From Staphylococcus xylosus (GTDB lineage Bacteria; Bacillota; Bacilli; Staphylococcales; Staphylococcaceae), in the NCBI RefSeq assembly GCF_002732165.1, contig NZ_MRZO01000002.1, forward strand, positions 310,001 through 374,000: a stretch of 64,000 nt of DNA, given 5' to 3'. Below, one piece after another: positions 9,657 through 19,024 of this stretch. Under the pieces are notes generated by a model. The model was given only the letters and a program-made list of their open reading frames with translations. It searched no databases and was not told the origin of the DNA. Positions within the stretch are counted from its first letter, which is position 1; each line of letters starts with the position of its first letter. Both the position numbers and the translations under genes were made by a program.

Positions 9657-10525
9657 TGATTATTTTAAGACGTTTGTTACAAGACAGAGGTGCCGTTATT
9701 GCTTTAACCATTATTGTCTTATATGTTGTGTTAGGTTTTGTAGCTCCTTTTGTAACAATCTATGATCCTAATTACATAGATACAGCTAACAAATATAGTG
9801 GAATAAGTTTACAACATTTCTTAGGAACTGATCATTTAGGACGGGATATTTTAACGAGGCTAATTTATGCGATTAGACCGAGCTTATTATATGTTTTTGT
9901 AGCGCTATTTATTTCTGTTTTGATTGGTGCCATATTAGGTTTTGTTTCTGGTTATTTCCGGGGTTATATTGATGCTATTATCATGCGTATGTGTGATGTG
10001 ATGTTAGCGTTCCCTAGCTATGTTGTTACACTCGCACTGATTGCATTATTTGGTATGGGTGCTGAAAATATTATTATGGCATTTATTTTAACGCGTTGGG
10101 CATGGTTTTGCCGTGTGATTCGCACAAGTGTGATGCAATATACAGCATCAGATCACGTTAAATTTGCGAAGACAATAGGCATAAGTGATTTGAAAATTAT
10201 TCGCAGACACATAATGCCGTTGACGCTAGGTGATATTGCAATAATATCTAGTAGTTCTATGTGTTCTATGATTTTACAAATATCTGGATTTTCATTTTTA
10301 GGGTTAGGTGTTAAAGCGCCGACTGCTGAGTGGGGGATGATGCTCAACGAAGCTAGAAAAGTAATGTTTACTCATCCAGAAATGATGTTTGCTCCGGGTA
10401 TTGCTATCGTTATTATAGTTATGGCATTTAACTTTTTATCAGATGCATTACAAATTGCGATTGATCCAAGGATATCTTCAAAGGAAAAACTACGTTCTGT
10501 GAAGAAAGGATTGGTGCAATCATGA
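9656..10525 (+). CDS. cntC: CntC, staphylopine ABC transporter permease
   Basis: A 289-aa DppC-type permease. It has an N-terminal membrane segment, the FLGTDHLGRDILTRLIYA family motif near residue 60, and the EAA loop AKTIGISDLKIIRRHIMPL. I chose the ATG at 9656 because AGGGAGG lies 8 bp upstream; a GTG one codon earlier is also in frame. It overlaps cntB by one base and cntD by four (ATGA). Confidence 0.92.
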   Translation: MIILRRLLQDRGAVIALTIIVLYVVLGFVAPFVTIYDPNYIDTANKYSGISLQHFLGTDHLGRDILTRLIYAIRPSLLYVFVALFISVLIGAILGFVSGYFRGYIDAIIMRMCDVMLAFPSYVVTLALIALFGMGAENIIMAFILTRWAWFCRVIRTSVMQYTASDHVKFAKTIGISDLKIIRRHIMPLTLGDIAIISSSSMCSMILQISGFSFLGLGVKAPTAEWGMMLNEARKVMFTHPEMMFAPGIAIVIIVMAFNFLSDALQIAIDPRISSKEKLRSVKKGLVQS

Positions 10526-11337
10526 CGTTATTAACAGTAAAACATTTGTTTATCAAAGATAGCTGGACAAATCAGACCATTGTTAACGGGGTGAGTTTTA
10601 CAGTGGATAAAGGTGAAGTGTTAGGTATTATTGGTGAAAGTGGAAGTGGCAAGTCAGTTACGTGTAAAGCTTTAGTAGGCTTGAATCCTAAGCGCTTAAG
10701 TGTTGAAGGAAAAGTGACATTTAATAATGTACAAATGCTTACTTTGTCAGAAATGCAGTTAAAGAAGCATAGAGGTAAAGATATTGCGATGGTTATGCAA
10801 CAAGGCAGCCGTGCATTCGATCCATCATCTACAGTGGGCAAGCAACTGATTGAAACTATGAAGGTTCATACGCAACTATCGATTCAAGAAATCGAAGCAA
10901 CATTGATAGAATATATGGATTATATGGGATTAAGCAATCCCAAACAGATATTAAAGTCATACCCCTATATGTTATCTGGGGGAATGTTACAGCGTATGAT
11001 GATTGCTTTAGCTTTGGCATTAAAACCCAAACTAATTATTGCAGATGAACCGACGACAGCTTTAGATACTATTACACAGTATGATGTGTTACAGGCGTTT
11101 AAAGATATTAAGCAGCATTTCGATTGTGCCATGATCTTTATTTCACATGACTTAACAGTGATTAATCATATCGCAGACCGAGTAGTCGTGATGAGAAATG
11201 GACAACTTATTGAAGAAGGCGCTAGAGAAGCGGTACTATACCAACCACAACAACCCTATACTCAATATTTATTATCCACACGAAAAAAAGTTAATGATTA
11301 TTTTAAATCTGTATTAAGGGGGAAAACAGATGCTTAA
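10522..11337 (+). CDS. cntD: CntD, staphylopine transporter ATPase
   Basis: A 271-aa ABC ATPase of the oligopeptide DppD type. Walker A is GESGSGKSV (near residue 39), the signature is LSGGMLQRM, Walker B is LIIADEPTTALD and the H-loop is FISHDL. With CntF it powers import through CntBC. The ATGA overlap with cntC and the 8-bp overlap with cntF indicate translational coupling. Confidence 0.92.
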   Translation: MTLLTVKHLFIKDSWTNQTIVNGVSFTVDKGEVLGIIGESGSGKSVTCKALVGLNPKRLSVEGKVTFNNVQMLTLSEMQLKKHRGKDIAMVMQQGSRAFDPSSTVGKQLIETMKVHTQLSIQEIEATLIEYMDYMGLSNPKQILKSYPYMLSGGMLQRMMIALALALKPKLIIADEPTTALDTITQYDVLQAFKDIKQHFDCAMIFISHDLTVINHIADRVVVMRNGQLIEEGAREAVLYQPQQPYTQYLLSTRKKVNDYFKSVLRGKTDA

Positions 11338-12079
11338 GATTATGAATGTTGAAAAGTCATATTCGCGTTCGCAAATATTTAGGTGTAGTATGACCCCTAT
11401 TGTTAAAGATGTATCCTTTGAATGTCCAGTTGGTAAAGCAATTGCAATTATCGGCGAGAGTGGTAGTGGAAAATCAACATTGAGTAGGATGGTATTAGGT
11501 ATTGAGAAGCCTAACAAAGGTTCAGTAACGTTGAATGATCAGCCAGTGTATAAGAAAAAGGTCAGAAATTATCAAATAAGTGCGGTTTTTCAAGATTACA
11601 CATCTTCATTACATCCTTTCCAATCTGTGAAAGAAATATTATTAGAAGTGATGTGCCAGTGTGACAATCAACCTAAGGCAGTTATGGAGAAACGAGCGAT
11701 AGCATTATTAGAAGAAGTTGGATTATCGAAAGTATACATGGACAAATATCCCAATATGTTATCCGGTGGTGAAGCACAACGTGTAGCGATTGCCCGCGCG
11801 ATAAGCATGAATCCCCAATACATATTGTTTGATGAAGCAATCAGTTCTCTAGATATGTCGATTCAAACGCAAATTTTAGATTTGTTAGTAAATTTACGCT
11901 CGAAAAGGCAGTTAAGTTATATCTTTATTACACATGATATTCAAGCTGCTACTTACTTATGTGAGCAGTTAATTATTTTTAAAAACGGTAAAATTAAAGA
12001 ACAAATTGCAACCAAAGATTTACATCTAAGTGATAATGCTTATACAAAAGCTCTAATTGAAAAACAACTATCATTCTAA
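11330..12079 (+). CDS. cntF: CntF, staphylopine transporter ATPase
   Basis: A 249-aa ABC ATPase of the DppF type, partner of CntD. Visible are Walker A GESGSGKST, the signature LSGGEAQRVAIA, Walker B ILFDEAISSLD and the H-loop FITHDI. AAGGGGGAAAAC precedes the ATG inside the end of cntD. Confidence 0.92.
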   Translation: MLKIMNVEKSYSRSQIFRCSMTPIVKDVSFECPVGKAIAIIGESGSGKSTLSRMVLGIEKPNKGSVTLNDQPVYKKKVRNYQISAVFQDYTSSLHPFQSVKEILLEVMCQCDNQPKAVMEKRAIALLEEVGLSKVYMDKYPNMLSGGEAQRVAIARAISMNPQYILFDEAISSLDMSIQTQILDLLVNLRSKRQLSYIFITHDIQAATYLCEQLIIFKNGKIKEQIATKDLHLSDNAYTKALIEKQLSF

Positions 12080-12090
12080 GGAGTGAGACG

Positions 12091-13278
12091 ATGAAAGGTG
12101 CTATGGCATGGCCTTTTTTGAGACTATATATACTAACATTAATGTTTTTTAGTGCTAACGCTATTTTGAATGTCTTTATACCATTACGAGGACATGATAT
12201 TGGAGCTACAAATACGGTTATCGGTATTGTAATGGGTGCTTATATGTTAACTGCTATGGTATTTAGACCTTGGGCAGGGCAAATTATTGCACGTGTTGGC
12301 CCGATTAAAGTATTACGCATCATTTTAATTATTAATGCAATTGCATTAATTTTATACGGTTTTACTGGATTAGAAGGATATTTCTTAGCACGTGTGATGC
12401 AAGGTGTTTGTACAGCGTTCTTCTCGATGTCATTACAACTAGGAATTATTGATGCTTTACCAGAAGAGCACCGTTCAGAAGGGGTTTCGTTGTATTCACT
12501 ATTTTCGACAATTCCCAATTTGATTGGTCCTCTTATAGCTATTGGTATTTGGCACGCTGACAATATATCTATTTTTGCGATTATTATTATTTTTATTGCG
12601 CTATCCACTACGTTCTTTGGCTATCGTGTCACAATTACCGAACAAGAACCGGATACCTCTCATAAAATTGAAAAAATATCATTTAATGCTATTACGGTAT
12701 TTGCCCAGTTTTTCAAAAATAAAGAGTTGTTTAATAGTGGTTTAATCATGATTGTAGCATCGATTGTATTCGGTGCGGTAAGTACTTTTATTCCGTTGTA
12801 CACTGTGAATTATGGCTTTGCGAGTGCGGGTATATTCCTAACTATTCAAGCTATAGCAGTGGTTGTAGCAAGATTTTATTTAAGGAAATATATACCATCG
12901 GATGGATTATGGCATCCAAAATTTATGGTAACTGTGTTATCGCTACTGATGATTGCATCTTTTGTTGTGGCGTTTGGCCCGCAAGTAGGCGTCGTAATTT
13001 TCTATGCGAGCGCAATCTTAATCGGTATCACACAAGCTTTGGTATACCCAACATTAACGTCTTATCTAAGCTTTGTCTTACCTAAAGTAGGGCGTAACAT
13101 GTTATTGGGTTTGTTTATTGCATGTGCAGATTTAGGCATTTCTTTGGGAAGTGTCATAATGGGACCACTATCTGATTTATTAGGATTTAAATGGATGTAT
13201 ATTATTTGTGCTCTACTTGTGATTGGCGTCATGTTTTTAAGTGCGATGAAACATCCTATATCCTATAAGTCGAGCTAA
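12091..13278 (+). CDS. cntE: CntE, staphylopine exporter (MFS)
   Basis: A 395-aa twelve-helix major facilitator protein that exports newly made staphylopine. The loop motif between helices 2 and 3 reads VFRPWAGQIIARVGPIKVL. It follows cntF by 11 bp after TAAGGAGTGAGACG. It is the last gene of the operon, and a terminator stands about 60 bp downstream. Its position after cntF matches the S. aureus operon. Confidence 0.92.
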   Translation: MKGAMAWPFLRLYILTLMFFSANAILNVFIPLRGHDIGATNTVIGIVMGAYMLTAMVFRPWAGQIIARVGPIKVLRIILIINAIALILYGFTGLEGYFLARVMQGVCTAFFSMSLQLGIIDALPEEHRSEGVSLYSLFSTIPNLIGPLIAIGIWHADNISIFAIIIIFIALSTTFFGYRVTITEQEPDTSHKIEKISFNAITVFAQFFKNKELFNSGLIMIVASIVFGAVSTFIPLYTVNYGFASAGIFLTIQAIAVVVARFYLRKYIPSDGLWHPKFMVTVLSLLMIASFVVAFGPQVGVVIFYASAILIGITQALVYPTLTSYLSFVLPKVGRNMLLGLFIACADLGISLGSVIMGPLSDLLGFKWMYIICALLVIGVMFLSAMKHPISYKSS

Positions 13279-13338
13279 CGTGGATTCTAAAAAAGGTTCA
13301 TTGATTAAGTTTAAAATTATAGAGGTATTATATATAAT

Positions 13339-13380
13339 AAACGCTATAAATTGCTTGGAAAAGGCATTTTATAGCGTTTT
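13339..13380 (+). terminator. Terminator of the cnt operon
   Basis: The arms AAACGCTATAAA..TTGC and GGCA..TTTATAGCGTTT are followed by TTTTAAATTT. Confidence 0.8.
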
Positions 13381-13467
13381 AAATTTGGAAATTCAAATAA
13401 ATAATAAGGAAATCTTTATTAACATACTTTATACTTAAAACAAAATGACAGAATAGAGGTTATTGTA

Positions 13468-14346
13468 GTGAGGAAGTTATGGATTTGGGTCATATGTATT
13501 ATAGTTATTGTTATTATAGCGGCAGTTATTACTATAAAGATGTTTACTCAAAATCAATCTGCGATGGAAAAGTCTGGACACTCAAATTTTGTTAATAGTC
13601 AAATACCAACACTGTTTCTACATGGCTACGGTGGAAGTGCGGATTCAGAAAAATTTATGGTTAAGCAAGCTAAACAAAATGGTGTTACGAAAGATGTGAT
13701 TACAGCGATTGTATCTAAAAATGGAGATGTTGAATTACAAGGCAAACTTAAAACAGATACAACAAATCCTATCATACAAATTGAGCTAGCAAATAATAAG
13801 CAAGGTGATCTTGATGAAAATGCAAAATGGTTTAAAAATGTATTAACGAAATTGCAAAGTGAATACGACATTAAAAAGTTTAATTTTGTAGGTCATTCTA
13901 TGGGTAATTTATCATTTGCTCAATACATGCTGACGTATGGGAATGATTCATCGTTACCTCAATTGAATAAGCAAGTGAATATTGCTGGGACATATAATGG
14001 TGTATTAAATATGAATGAAAAGGTGAACGAAATTAGTGTGGATGCTAATGGTAAACCAAGCCGTATGAATCCCCCTTATCAAGAACTACAACAACTTGAA
14101 GATGTATATAATGGTAAAAATATCGACGTTTTAAATATATTTGGTGATTTGAAAGATGGTACTCATTCTGATGGGCGTGTATCTAATAGTTCATCAAAAT
14201 CATTAAAATATTTACTTGGTGATAGTCCAGAAAGCTATAAAGAGTCTAAGTACGAGGGTAAATCAGCTCAACACAGCCAGTTACACGAAAATAAAGAACT
14301 TGCTAAAGAATTTATCGAATTTTTGTGGGAGAAACAAGATGATTAA
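13468..14346 (+). CDS. Membrane-anchored alpha/beta hydrolase (DUF915 type)
   Basis: A 292-aa protein with one N-terminal membrane segment (residues 4-26), so the hydrolase domain faces outside. The oxyanion region is FLHGYGGSADS and the nucleophile elbow is GHSMGN (Ser near residue 144). The late segment AQHSQLHEN supplies the likely catalytic His. This is the staphylococcal DUF915 esterase-like family; the substrate is unknown. It starts at GTG after AGAGGTTATT. Confidence 0.85.
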   Translation: MRKLWIWVICIIVIVIIAAVITIKMFTQNQSAMEKSGHSNFVNSQIPTLFLHGYGGSADSEKFMVKQAKQNGVTKDVITAIVSKNGDVELQGKLKTDTTNPIIQIELANNKQGDLDENAKWFKNVLTKLQSEYDIKKFNFVGHSMGNLSFAQYMLTYGNDSSLPQLNKQVNIAGTYNGVLNMNEKVNEISVDANGKPSRMNPPYQELQQLEDVYNGKNIDVLNIFGDLKDGTHSDGRVSNSSSKSLKYLLGDSPESYKESKYEGKSAQHSQLHENKELAKEFIEFLWEKQDD

Positions 14347-14554
14347 GTTAACAGATTTTATAAAGACGCCAGATATTTATAAAACAAAAATTAATAGTGA
14401 ATATATGAAACAATTATATTAGTAAAATTGTTGGAAAATGATTATTGAAGTAACATAAATTTTTGATTATTTATTGAAAATAGCAGTCTAATATAATTCT
14501 TATTATGTTAGTATGTTTATATGAAATAAAATTAAATGAATAGGGGACTATGTA

Positions 14555-14860
14555 ATGAATTTAGACGAAAAATCTTATATTGAACAACAAGTTACTAATC
14601 GTTCGAAATCAGCTGGAATAGCTTATCTTCTATGGTTTTTCCTAGGTAGTTTTGGAGCTCACAGGTTTTATTTTGGAAAAACAGGATCTGCTATAGGTTT
14701 AATCGCGTTAACGTTATTAGTTTCTTGGTGGACTTTTGGGATTCCAACTTTTATCTGGGTTATTATAGATGCGTTTCTTATACCAAGTTGGAAACATAAA
14801 AATCAACAAGTTATAAGAGAACAAGCCACTGCTGAAGTGAAATTTATGAAAAATAAGTAA
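14555..14860 (+). CDS. TM2-domain membrane protein
   Basis: A 101-aa protein with the TM2 domain: two membrane helices joined by a short turn, with the signature FLGSFGAHRFYFGKTGSAIG near residues 30-49 and WWTFGIPTFIWVIIDAFLI. Function of TM2 proteins in bacteria is poorly defined. A GGGGAC precedes the ATG. A terminator follows after about 20 bp. Confidence 0.85.
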   Translation: MNLDEKSYIEQQVTNRSKSAGIAYLLWFFLGSFGAHRFYFGKTGSAIGLIALTLLVSWWTFGIPTFIWVIIDAFLIPSWKHKNQQVIREQATAEVKFMKNK

Positions 14861-14879
14861 GTAAAATTTAAAATCATTA

Positions 14880-14922
14880 CAAAGTGAAGAAGTTATATTC
14901 AATAGATTTCTTCACTTTTTGT
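14880..14922 (+). terminator. Terminator after the TM2 gene
   Basis: A stem AAAGTGAAGAA with TTCTTCACTTT is followed by TTGTTT. Confidence 0.75.
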
Positions 14923-15182
14923 TTGAATAAAAACAAATTAAATTTGGAGTCTATTTACTGCTATCTATAAAGTTTCTCGTGAAACATATGAATAACACAA
15001 GCATACCTCTATCAATAAACTTCTATTAAGATATATTTGAATCCCACTACTCTACTAGATATCACTTATCATTGGGCTTAGTCTGCTTAATTAATGTTTA
15101 GTTCTTTAGCGTAAAAGTTAGAGATAGATAATGTGAAAAATAAAGCGATTTTTGTTTCTTAAATGTTTGATTATATAAAATT

Positions 15183-15228
15183 AAAACCATTCTCTCTGTT
15201 TGTTAATTACAAGAGTGAATGGTTTTAT
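15183..15228 (-). terminator. Hairpin in the 14861-15401 gap, probably ending the SnoaL-like gene
   Basis: A perfect 10-bp outer stem (AAAACCATTC with GAATGGTTTT) is flanked by T-rich sequence on both strands. It can end transcription of the minus-strand gene at 15402. The part at 15230-15400 is less AT-rich, contains a small hairpin GTGGAAC-gacg-GTTTCAC, and has no ORF I can support. Confidence 0.6.
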
Positions 15229-15401
15229 TATTATAGTATTTACAGTAGAGGTTAGACTTAGGGTTGTGTGAGGTTACCGTGAGGGTTGTCTTGAGTGAGA
15301 TCCTTCAGAATAGCATCTTGTTAGTTTTATGTGCGTATAGTGGAACGACGGTTTCACGTCACTTTGCTATATAGCATACTTACAACTTGTCAGTCAGAGA
15401 G

Positions 15402-15773
15402 TTAATTTGAGAATAGTGCTTTATCTTCAGGTTGATTCTCTAAATATATTATTTTTCCTTCATCATCTAATCTTGCAATATCTATACCTTCTTGCGTATA
15501 AACACCTGTCTCAAATCTATTTCCACATATAGCCCAATGTGTTTTGAAAGTGCCATCTTCTTGTTCTACCCAACCATTATGCATGTGTTTTAAATCTTTA
15601 TTTGTTTGGTACACAGCTTTAACAAATTGTTTCCATGCGTCTTTGCCTTTGAAAGATTTTTGGTTTAACACAAATTCAATATCATCGTTAAATAAATCAT
15701 TTAACTTATCAAAGCTTTCGTCACTATATCTAGCTTCATCGAACAAGATAAAATATGCATCTAATGTTTTCAT
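15402..15773 (-). CDS. SnoaL/NTF2-like small protein
   Basis: A 123-aa protein with the cone-shaped NTF2-like fold pattern. A helical start (LDAYFILFDEARYSDESFDKL) precedes DDIEFVLNQKSFKGKDAWKQFVKA, then beta strands with HMHNGWVEQEDGTFKTHWAICGN. I chose the ATG at 15773 because AGAGGG lies 7 nt upstream; the frame continues another 17 codons without a better site. Such proteins bind or isomerise small molecules, and no substrate can be assigned. Confidence 0.75.
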   Translation of the reverse strand: MKTLDAYFILFDEARYSDESFDKLNDLFNDDIEFVLNQKSFKGKDAWKQFVKAVYQTNKDLKHMHNGWVEQEDGTFKTHWAICGNRFETGVYTQEGIDIARLDDEGKIIYLENQPEDKALFSN

Positions 15774-15922
15774 ATCTATACCCTCTTTATAAGTTGATTT
15801 GTACATACTAATTTCAATTAGCAAGCATCTTACTAAAATATTATTTTAAATATAATTAGAGTTGTCGTATAGATATTTGCTTAGTAATATTTAATTTTCC
15901 CTTCATCTTTTGCAATAAGCAC

Positions 15923-16918
15923 TTAGCCATAAATAGAGTTAGCAATGATAAAAGTGATAGTTGATAATATCGTAGATACAATGATGACACCGATTAAAGG
16001 CTTAAACGCTCGATCTTGTAAATCTTTAAATGATACATTTAACCCCAATGCCACCATTGCCATCAATAAGCAAATTGTTGTCAATGGCTCAATTATCTGC
16101 ATTATAAATTGAGGTATAGGTACATAAGTATGAAATATCGCCATTAATACAAATCCAATTAAAAAATAAGGCATTTCGATACGTTGGTTAGTATTTCTAG
16201 CCTGTGATTTCATGTTCATTACCAATATAAGTACAATACTTAAAGGTATGAGCAAGAATACGCGGCCTAATTTGCCTAATAAGCCAATTCGTAAAGCTGT
16301 GTCACCCGAGAAATCTGCTGCAAGAATAACATGGGCAATTTCATGTAGGCTCACACCAGACCAAACGCCATAAACCTCTGGTGATATTGTGAATAGGGTA
16401 TATATTACTGTATAAGCTAGCGAAAAAAGAGTACCAATTAATGCGATGATACCTATACTGATGGCTGTGTCTTTTTCTCGTGATTTTAAAATTGGAGATA
16501 CAGCAGCAATCGCAGCTGCTCCACAGACGCCAGTACCAATACCTAGCAATAATGTGATAGCTTTATCTCCTTTAATATAATGATTGAGTAATAACATTAA
16601 TCCAATACTTACAATGATGACACCACCATCGATAAGTAGTAATGTACTACCTTCTCCTATAACATCAAAAATATTAAGCTTTAAACCATACAATATAATA
16701 GCGAATTTTAATAGTCGTTTAGATGCGAAAGTAATGCCTGGACGATAGCTTTCAGGATAACCTTTAAAATGTCTAAATAGTATTGCGATGACAATTGCAA
16801 TTGTCAAAGCACCGACCTTGTCTAATAGTGGCAGTTTTGAACTAATTAAGCTTATTGCAGCAATGATAAACGTAAATAATATACCAAAAATAAAGGGTTT
16901 ATTGTTAAATGTAGTCAT
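15923..16918 (-). CDS. YeiH-type putative sulfate exporter family membrane protein (UPF0324)
   Basis: A 331-aa protein with about ten membrane helices. Family features are FKGYPESYRPGITFASKRLLKFAIILYGLKL near residue 50-80, the glycine-rich LLLGIGTGVCGAAAIAA and GVSLHEIAHVILAA. The start at 16918 is preceded by GGAGGAGACGGTAC. It is divergent from a LysR regulator, the usual arrangement of yeiH-like genes with cysteine/sulfur-linked LysR proteins, so a role in sulfur-anion export is plausible. Confidence 0.82.
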   Translation of the reverse strand: MTTFNNKPFIFGILFTFIIAAISLISSKLPLLDKVGALTIAIVIAILFRHFKGYPESYRPGITFASKRLLKFAIILYGLKLNIFDVIGEGSTLLLIDGGVIIVSIGLMLLLNHYIKGDKAITLLLGIGTGVCGAAAIAAVSPILKSREKDTAISIGIIALIGTLFSLAYTVIYTLFTISPEVYGVWSGVSLHEIAHVILAADFSGDTALRIGLLGKLGRVFLLIPLSIVLILVMNMKSQARNTNQRIEMPYFLIGFVLMAIFHTYVPIPQFIMQIIEPLTTICLLMAMVALGLNVSFKDLQDRAFKPLIGVIIVSTILSTITFIIANSIYG

Positions 16919-16993
16919 GTACCGTCTCCTCCTTGTACCAAAAGTGTAGCACCACAAATTTATAACGTTAAATAAATATTTGGTATATAGTTC

Positions 16994-17009
16994 ATAACAA
17001 ATTCGTTAT
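16994..17009. promoter_or_regulatory. LysR-type inverted repeat between the yeiH-like and lysR genes
   Basis: The dyad ATAAC-N6-GTTAT fits the T-N11-A pattern bound by LysR regulators. It lies in the 123-bp divergent region, 33 bp before the regulator start. Confidence 0.5.
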
Positions 17010-17041
17010 AATAAAGGTAAAATAATGAAAGGTGATAAGAC

Positions 17042-17872
17042 ATGGACCCACTAAAAGTGTTAACTGAAGTTGTAAAAGCGCAAAGTTTTACAAAAGCTGC
17101 AGAAAATTTGTATACATCGCAACCATCCATAAGTAGAGATATTAAGAGACTTGAAAATGACTATAACGTAAAAGTATTTGAGTTTAAACACTCAAAAATG
17201 ACATTAACAAGTGATGGAGAGAAACTATACCAATATGCGTTGCAAAGAAATTATTTAGAACAAGCACTACGACAAGATTTAAAAATGCAAAACAATGCAG
17301 TCGCTGGAGATTTAAAACTAGGAAGCAGTTTTACATTTGGTGAATATCGTTTGTCACGACAACTTACTAAATTAGCCCAAATGTATCCAGAATTACATAT
17401 TCATGTACATTTGGATAATTCAGAAACGATTGTTGAGCAAATTAAAAATAATATCGTTGATGTTGGTATCGTAGAAAAAAAGATACAGAACAATGCGATT
17501 ATAAGTACACCAATCGCCCAAGATGAAATTGTATTAATTAAAAAGAAATCTAGCTCGTCTAATTTAGAGACATGCTTTATTCGAGAACAAGGTTCTGGAA
17601 CTCGTGTATATCAAGAAAATGGTTTGAATCAGTTATCATTAAATCCTTATTTAGTAGTCATTAATAATACAAGTTTAATAAAGAGTATGGTTCATGCAGG
17701 AAATGGTTTTTCCATTGTATCGAAATCCACATTAACATCTGAAGATTTGGAACAACTTGAAGTTATTAATTTAGATATTGAAAGGTTCTTCTATTTAATT
17801 TTACATAAAGATAAGTATATTGATGAAAAAATGAAACGAGTTATATCCGTATTAAAACAAAATATGGAATAA
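17042..17872 (+). CDS. LysR-family regulator (CysL/YeiE-like)
   Basis: A 276-aa regulator. Its N-terminal helix-turn-helix has AQSFTKAAENLYTSQPSISRDIKRLE (residues 14-39), and the type 2 periplasmic-binding effector domain starts at GDLKLGSSFTFGEYRLSRQL. It probably controls the divergent exporter-like gene. The effector is unknown, likely a sulfur or other anion intermediate by analogy. Confidence 0.85.
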   Translation: MDPLKVLTEVVKAQSFTKAAENLYTSQPSISRDIKRLENDYNVKVFEFKHSKMTLTSDGEKLYQYALQRNYLEQALRQDLKMQNNAVAGDLKLGSSFTFGEYRLSRQLTKLAQMYPELHIHVHLDNSETIVEQIKNNIVDVGIVEKKIQNNAIISTPIAQDEIVLIKKKSSSSNLETCFIREQGSGTRVYQENGLNQLSLNPYLVVINNTSLIKSMVHAGNGFSIVSKSTLTSEDLEQLEVINLDIERFFYLILHKDKYIDEKMKRVISVLKQNME

Positions 17873-17951
17873 GACATACGGTGTATTTTTAAACTAGGAG
17901 TAAAGAAGTGGAGTAGAAGTTATTGTCACTAATTATAAAATAGCAATTAGC

Positions 17952-17995
17952 ATAGGTCAGAAACCCAATGGAAGTCATTGATTTCGTGGACCTAT
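17952..17995. terminator. Hairpin between the convergent lysR and lacR genes
   Basis: The arms ATAGGTC..AATG and CATT..GACCTAT form an interrupted stem. The flanks are only weakly T-rich. It is probably a shared convergent terminator. Confidence 0.4.
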
Positions 17996-18011
17996 ACTAT
18001 TGAGTGAGTGC

Positions 18012-18851
18012 TCATTGCTTGTTATTAATTGAAAAATGGTGCCGATATTCAGAAGCACTAATTTCAAAATGCTTTGTAAAATTTTTAGAAAATAGCAGTG
18101 GGTCTTTATAACCAACTTGTCTTGATATATCACTTATAAGTGTACTCGTTTGTATTAATAATTGTGAAGCGTGATACATCCTTATATAGGTTAAATATTC
18201 CTTAGGGGAACAACCTAAATTCTTTTTGAATAATTTATATAAATGACTACGTGTAATATTTACGCTTTTAGCAACATCTTCAACAGTTATATGCTTTTGA
18301 TAATTTGTATTGATAAAATCAACGGCATGCTGTATATCTTCATTCACAATATCAACTTGAACAGAAAAATTTTTAGGGAACTTGTCTTGTAATGTATAAA
18401 CTAATTGATACAAATATTGCATAATTAGAATGTCATTGGAATTGTTTGACTCAATACTCTGAGAGAGTTTACAAATGAGTTGAATTATATTTTTAATATC
18501 TGTCGTATCTTGGCCTAATATGACATGACTATCAACAATACTACATCGAGACAAATAATTTAATATTTGTTTGCCATTCATGCCTACCCAATAATAAGTC
18601 CAAGGATTTGAAAATGAAGGCTTATATTCTACTTCCATCCCACGTTCAAGCAAAAAAATATCTCCAGCAGTTAGATGATAAGTTTCACCAGCATAACTAA
18701 AAGTACCTTCTCCTTGAGTTACGATATGTAATACGGATTTTTGAAAAACAGTATAATTATAACCTACATTCGGTACGCCTATTTCAATACCGCATTCGGC
18801 TAAATTTGCATCGATCAATTTTTTTTGAAATTTCTTCCATAATACCTGCAT
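18012..18851 (-). CDS. lacR: LacR, AraC-type activator of the lactose genes
   Basis: A 279-aa AraC/XylS regulator. It has an N-terminal cupin sugar-sensing domain (VTQGEGTFSYAGETYHLTAGDIFLLERG) and a C-terminal double helix-turn-helix (ITVEDVAKSVNITRSHLYKLFKKN, then GYKDPLLFSKNFTKHF). It is divergent from lacP-lacH. S. xylosus is known to control lacPH with an AraC-type LacR, unlike the DeoR-type LacR of S. aureus. Confidence 0.87.
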   Translation of the reverse strand: MQVLWKKFQKKLIDANLAECGIEIGVPNVGYNYTVFQKSVLHIVTQGEGTFSYAGETYHLTAGDIFLLERGMEVEYKPSFSNPWTYYWVGMNGKQILNYLSRCSIVDSHVILGQDTTDIKNIIQLICKLSQSIESNNSNDILIMQYLYQLVYTLQDKFPKNFSVQVDIVNEDIQHAVDFINTNYQKHITVEDVAKSVNITRSHLYKLFKKNLGCSPKEYLTYIRMYHASQLLIQTSTLISDISRQVGYKDPLLFSKNFTKHFEISASEYRHHFSINNKQ

Positions 18852-18984
18852 GTTATCCCTCTTAATTAAAAAACATATTTGAACTTATATTTATATTAAT
18901 TGAAAATGAAACATTTTGCCATATATCGTCATCATTATGCTATTCATAACTAGAACTTACTACTGATAGAATAAAATCAATATA

Positions 18985-18998
18985 TGTAAGCGTTTTAA
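18985..18998 (+). promoter_or_regulatory. cre site (CcpA) upstream of lacP
   Basis: TGTAAGCGTTTTAA matches the catabolite element TGWAANCGNTNWCA except at the second-last base. It lies 27 bp before the lacP start in the lacR-lacP divergent region, where glucose repression would act. Confidence 0.7.
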
Positions 18999-19024
18999 TA
19001 AGAACTAACTTAGAGGTGAATGTA

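Noticed and set aside
14339..14422. A 27-codon ORF overlapping the end of the alpha/beta hydrolase gene (starts MIKLTDFIKTPDIY)
   Set aside because: The ATGATTAA overlap looks like translational coupling, but the ORF is very short, has no independent ribosome site and no recognisable feature.
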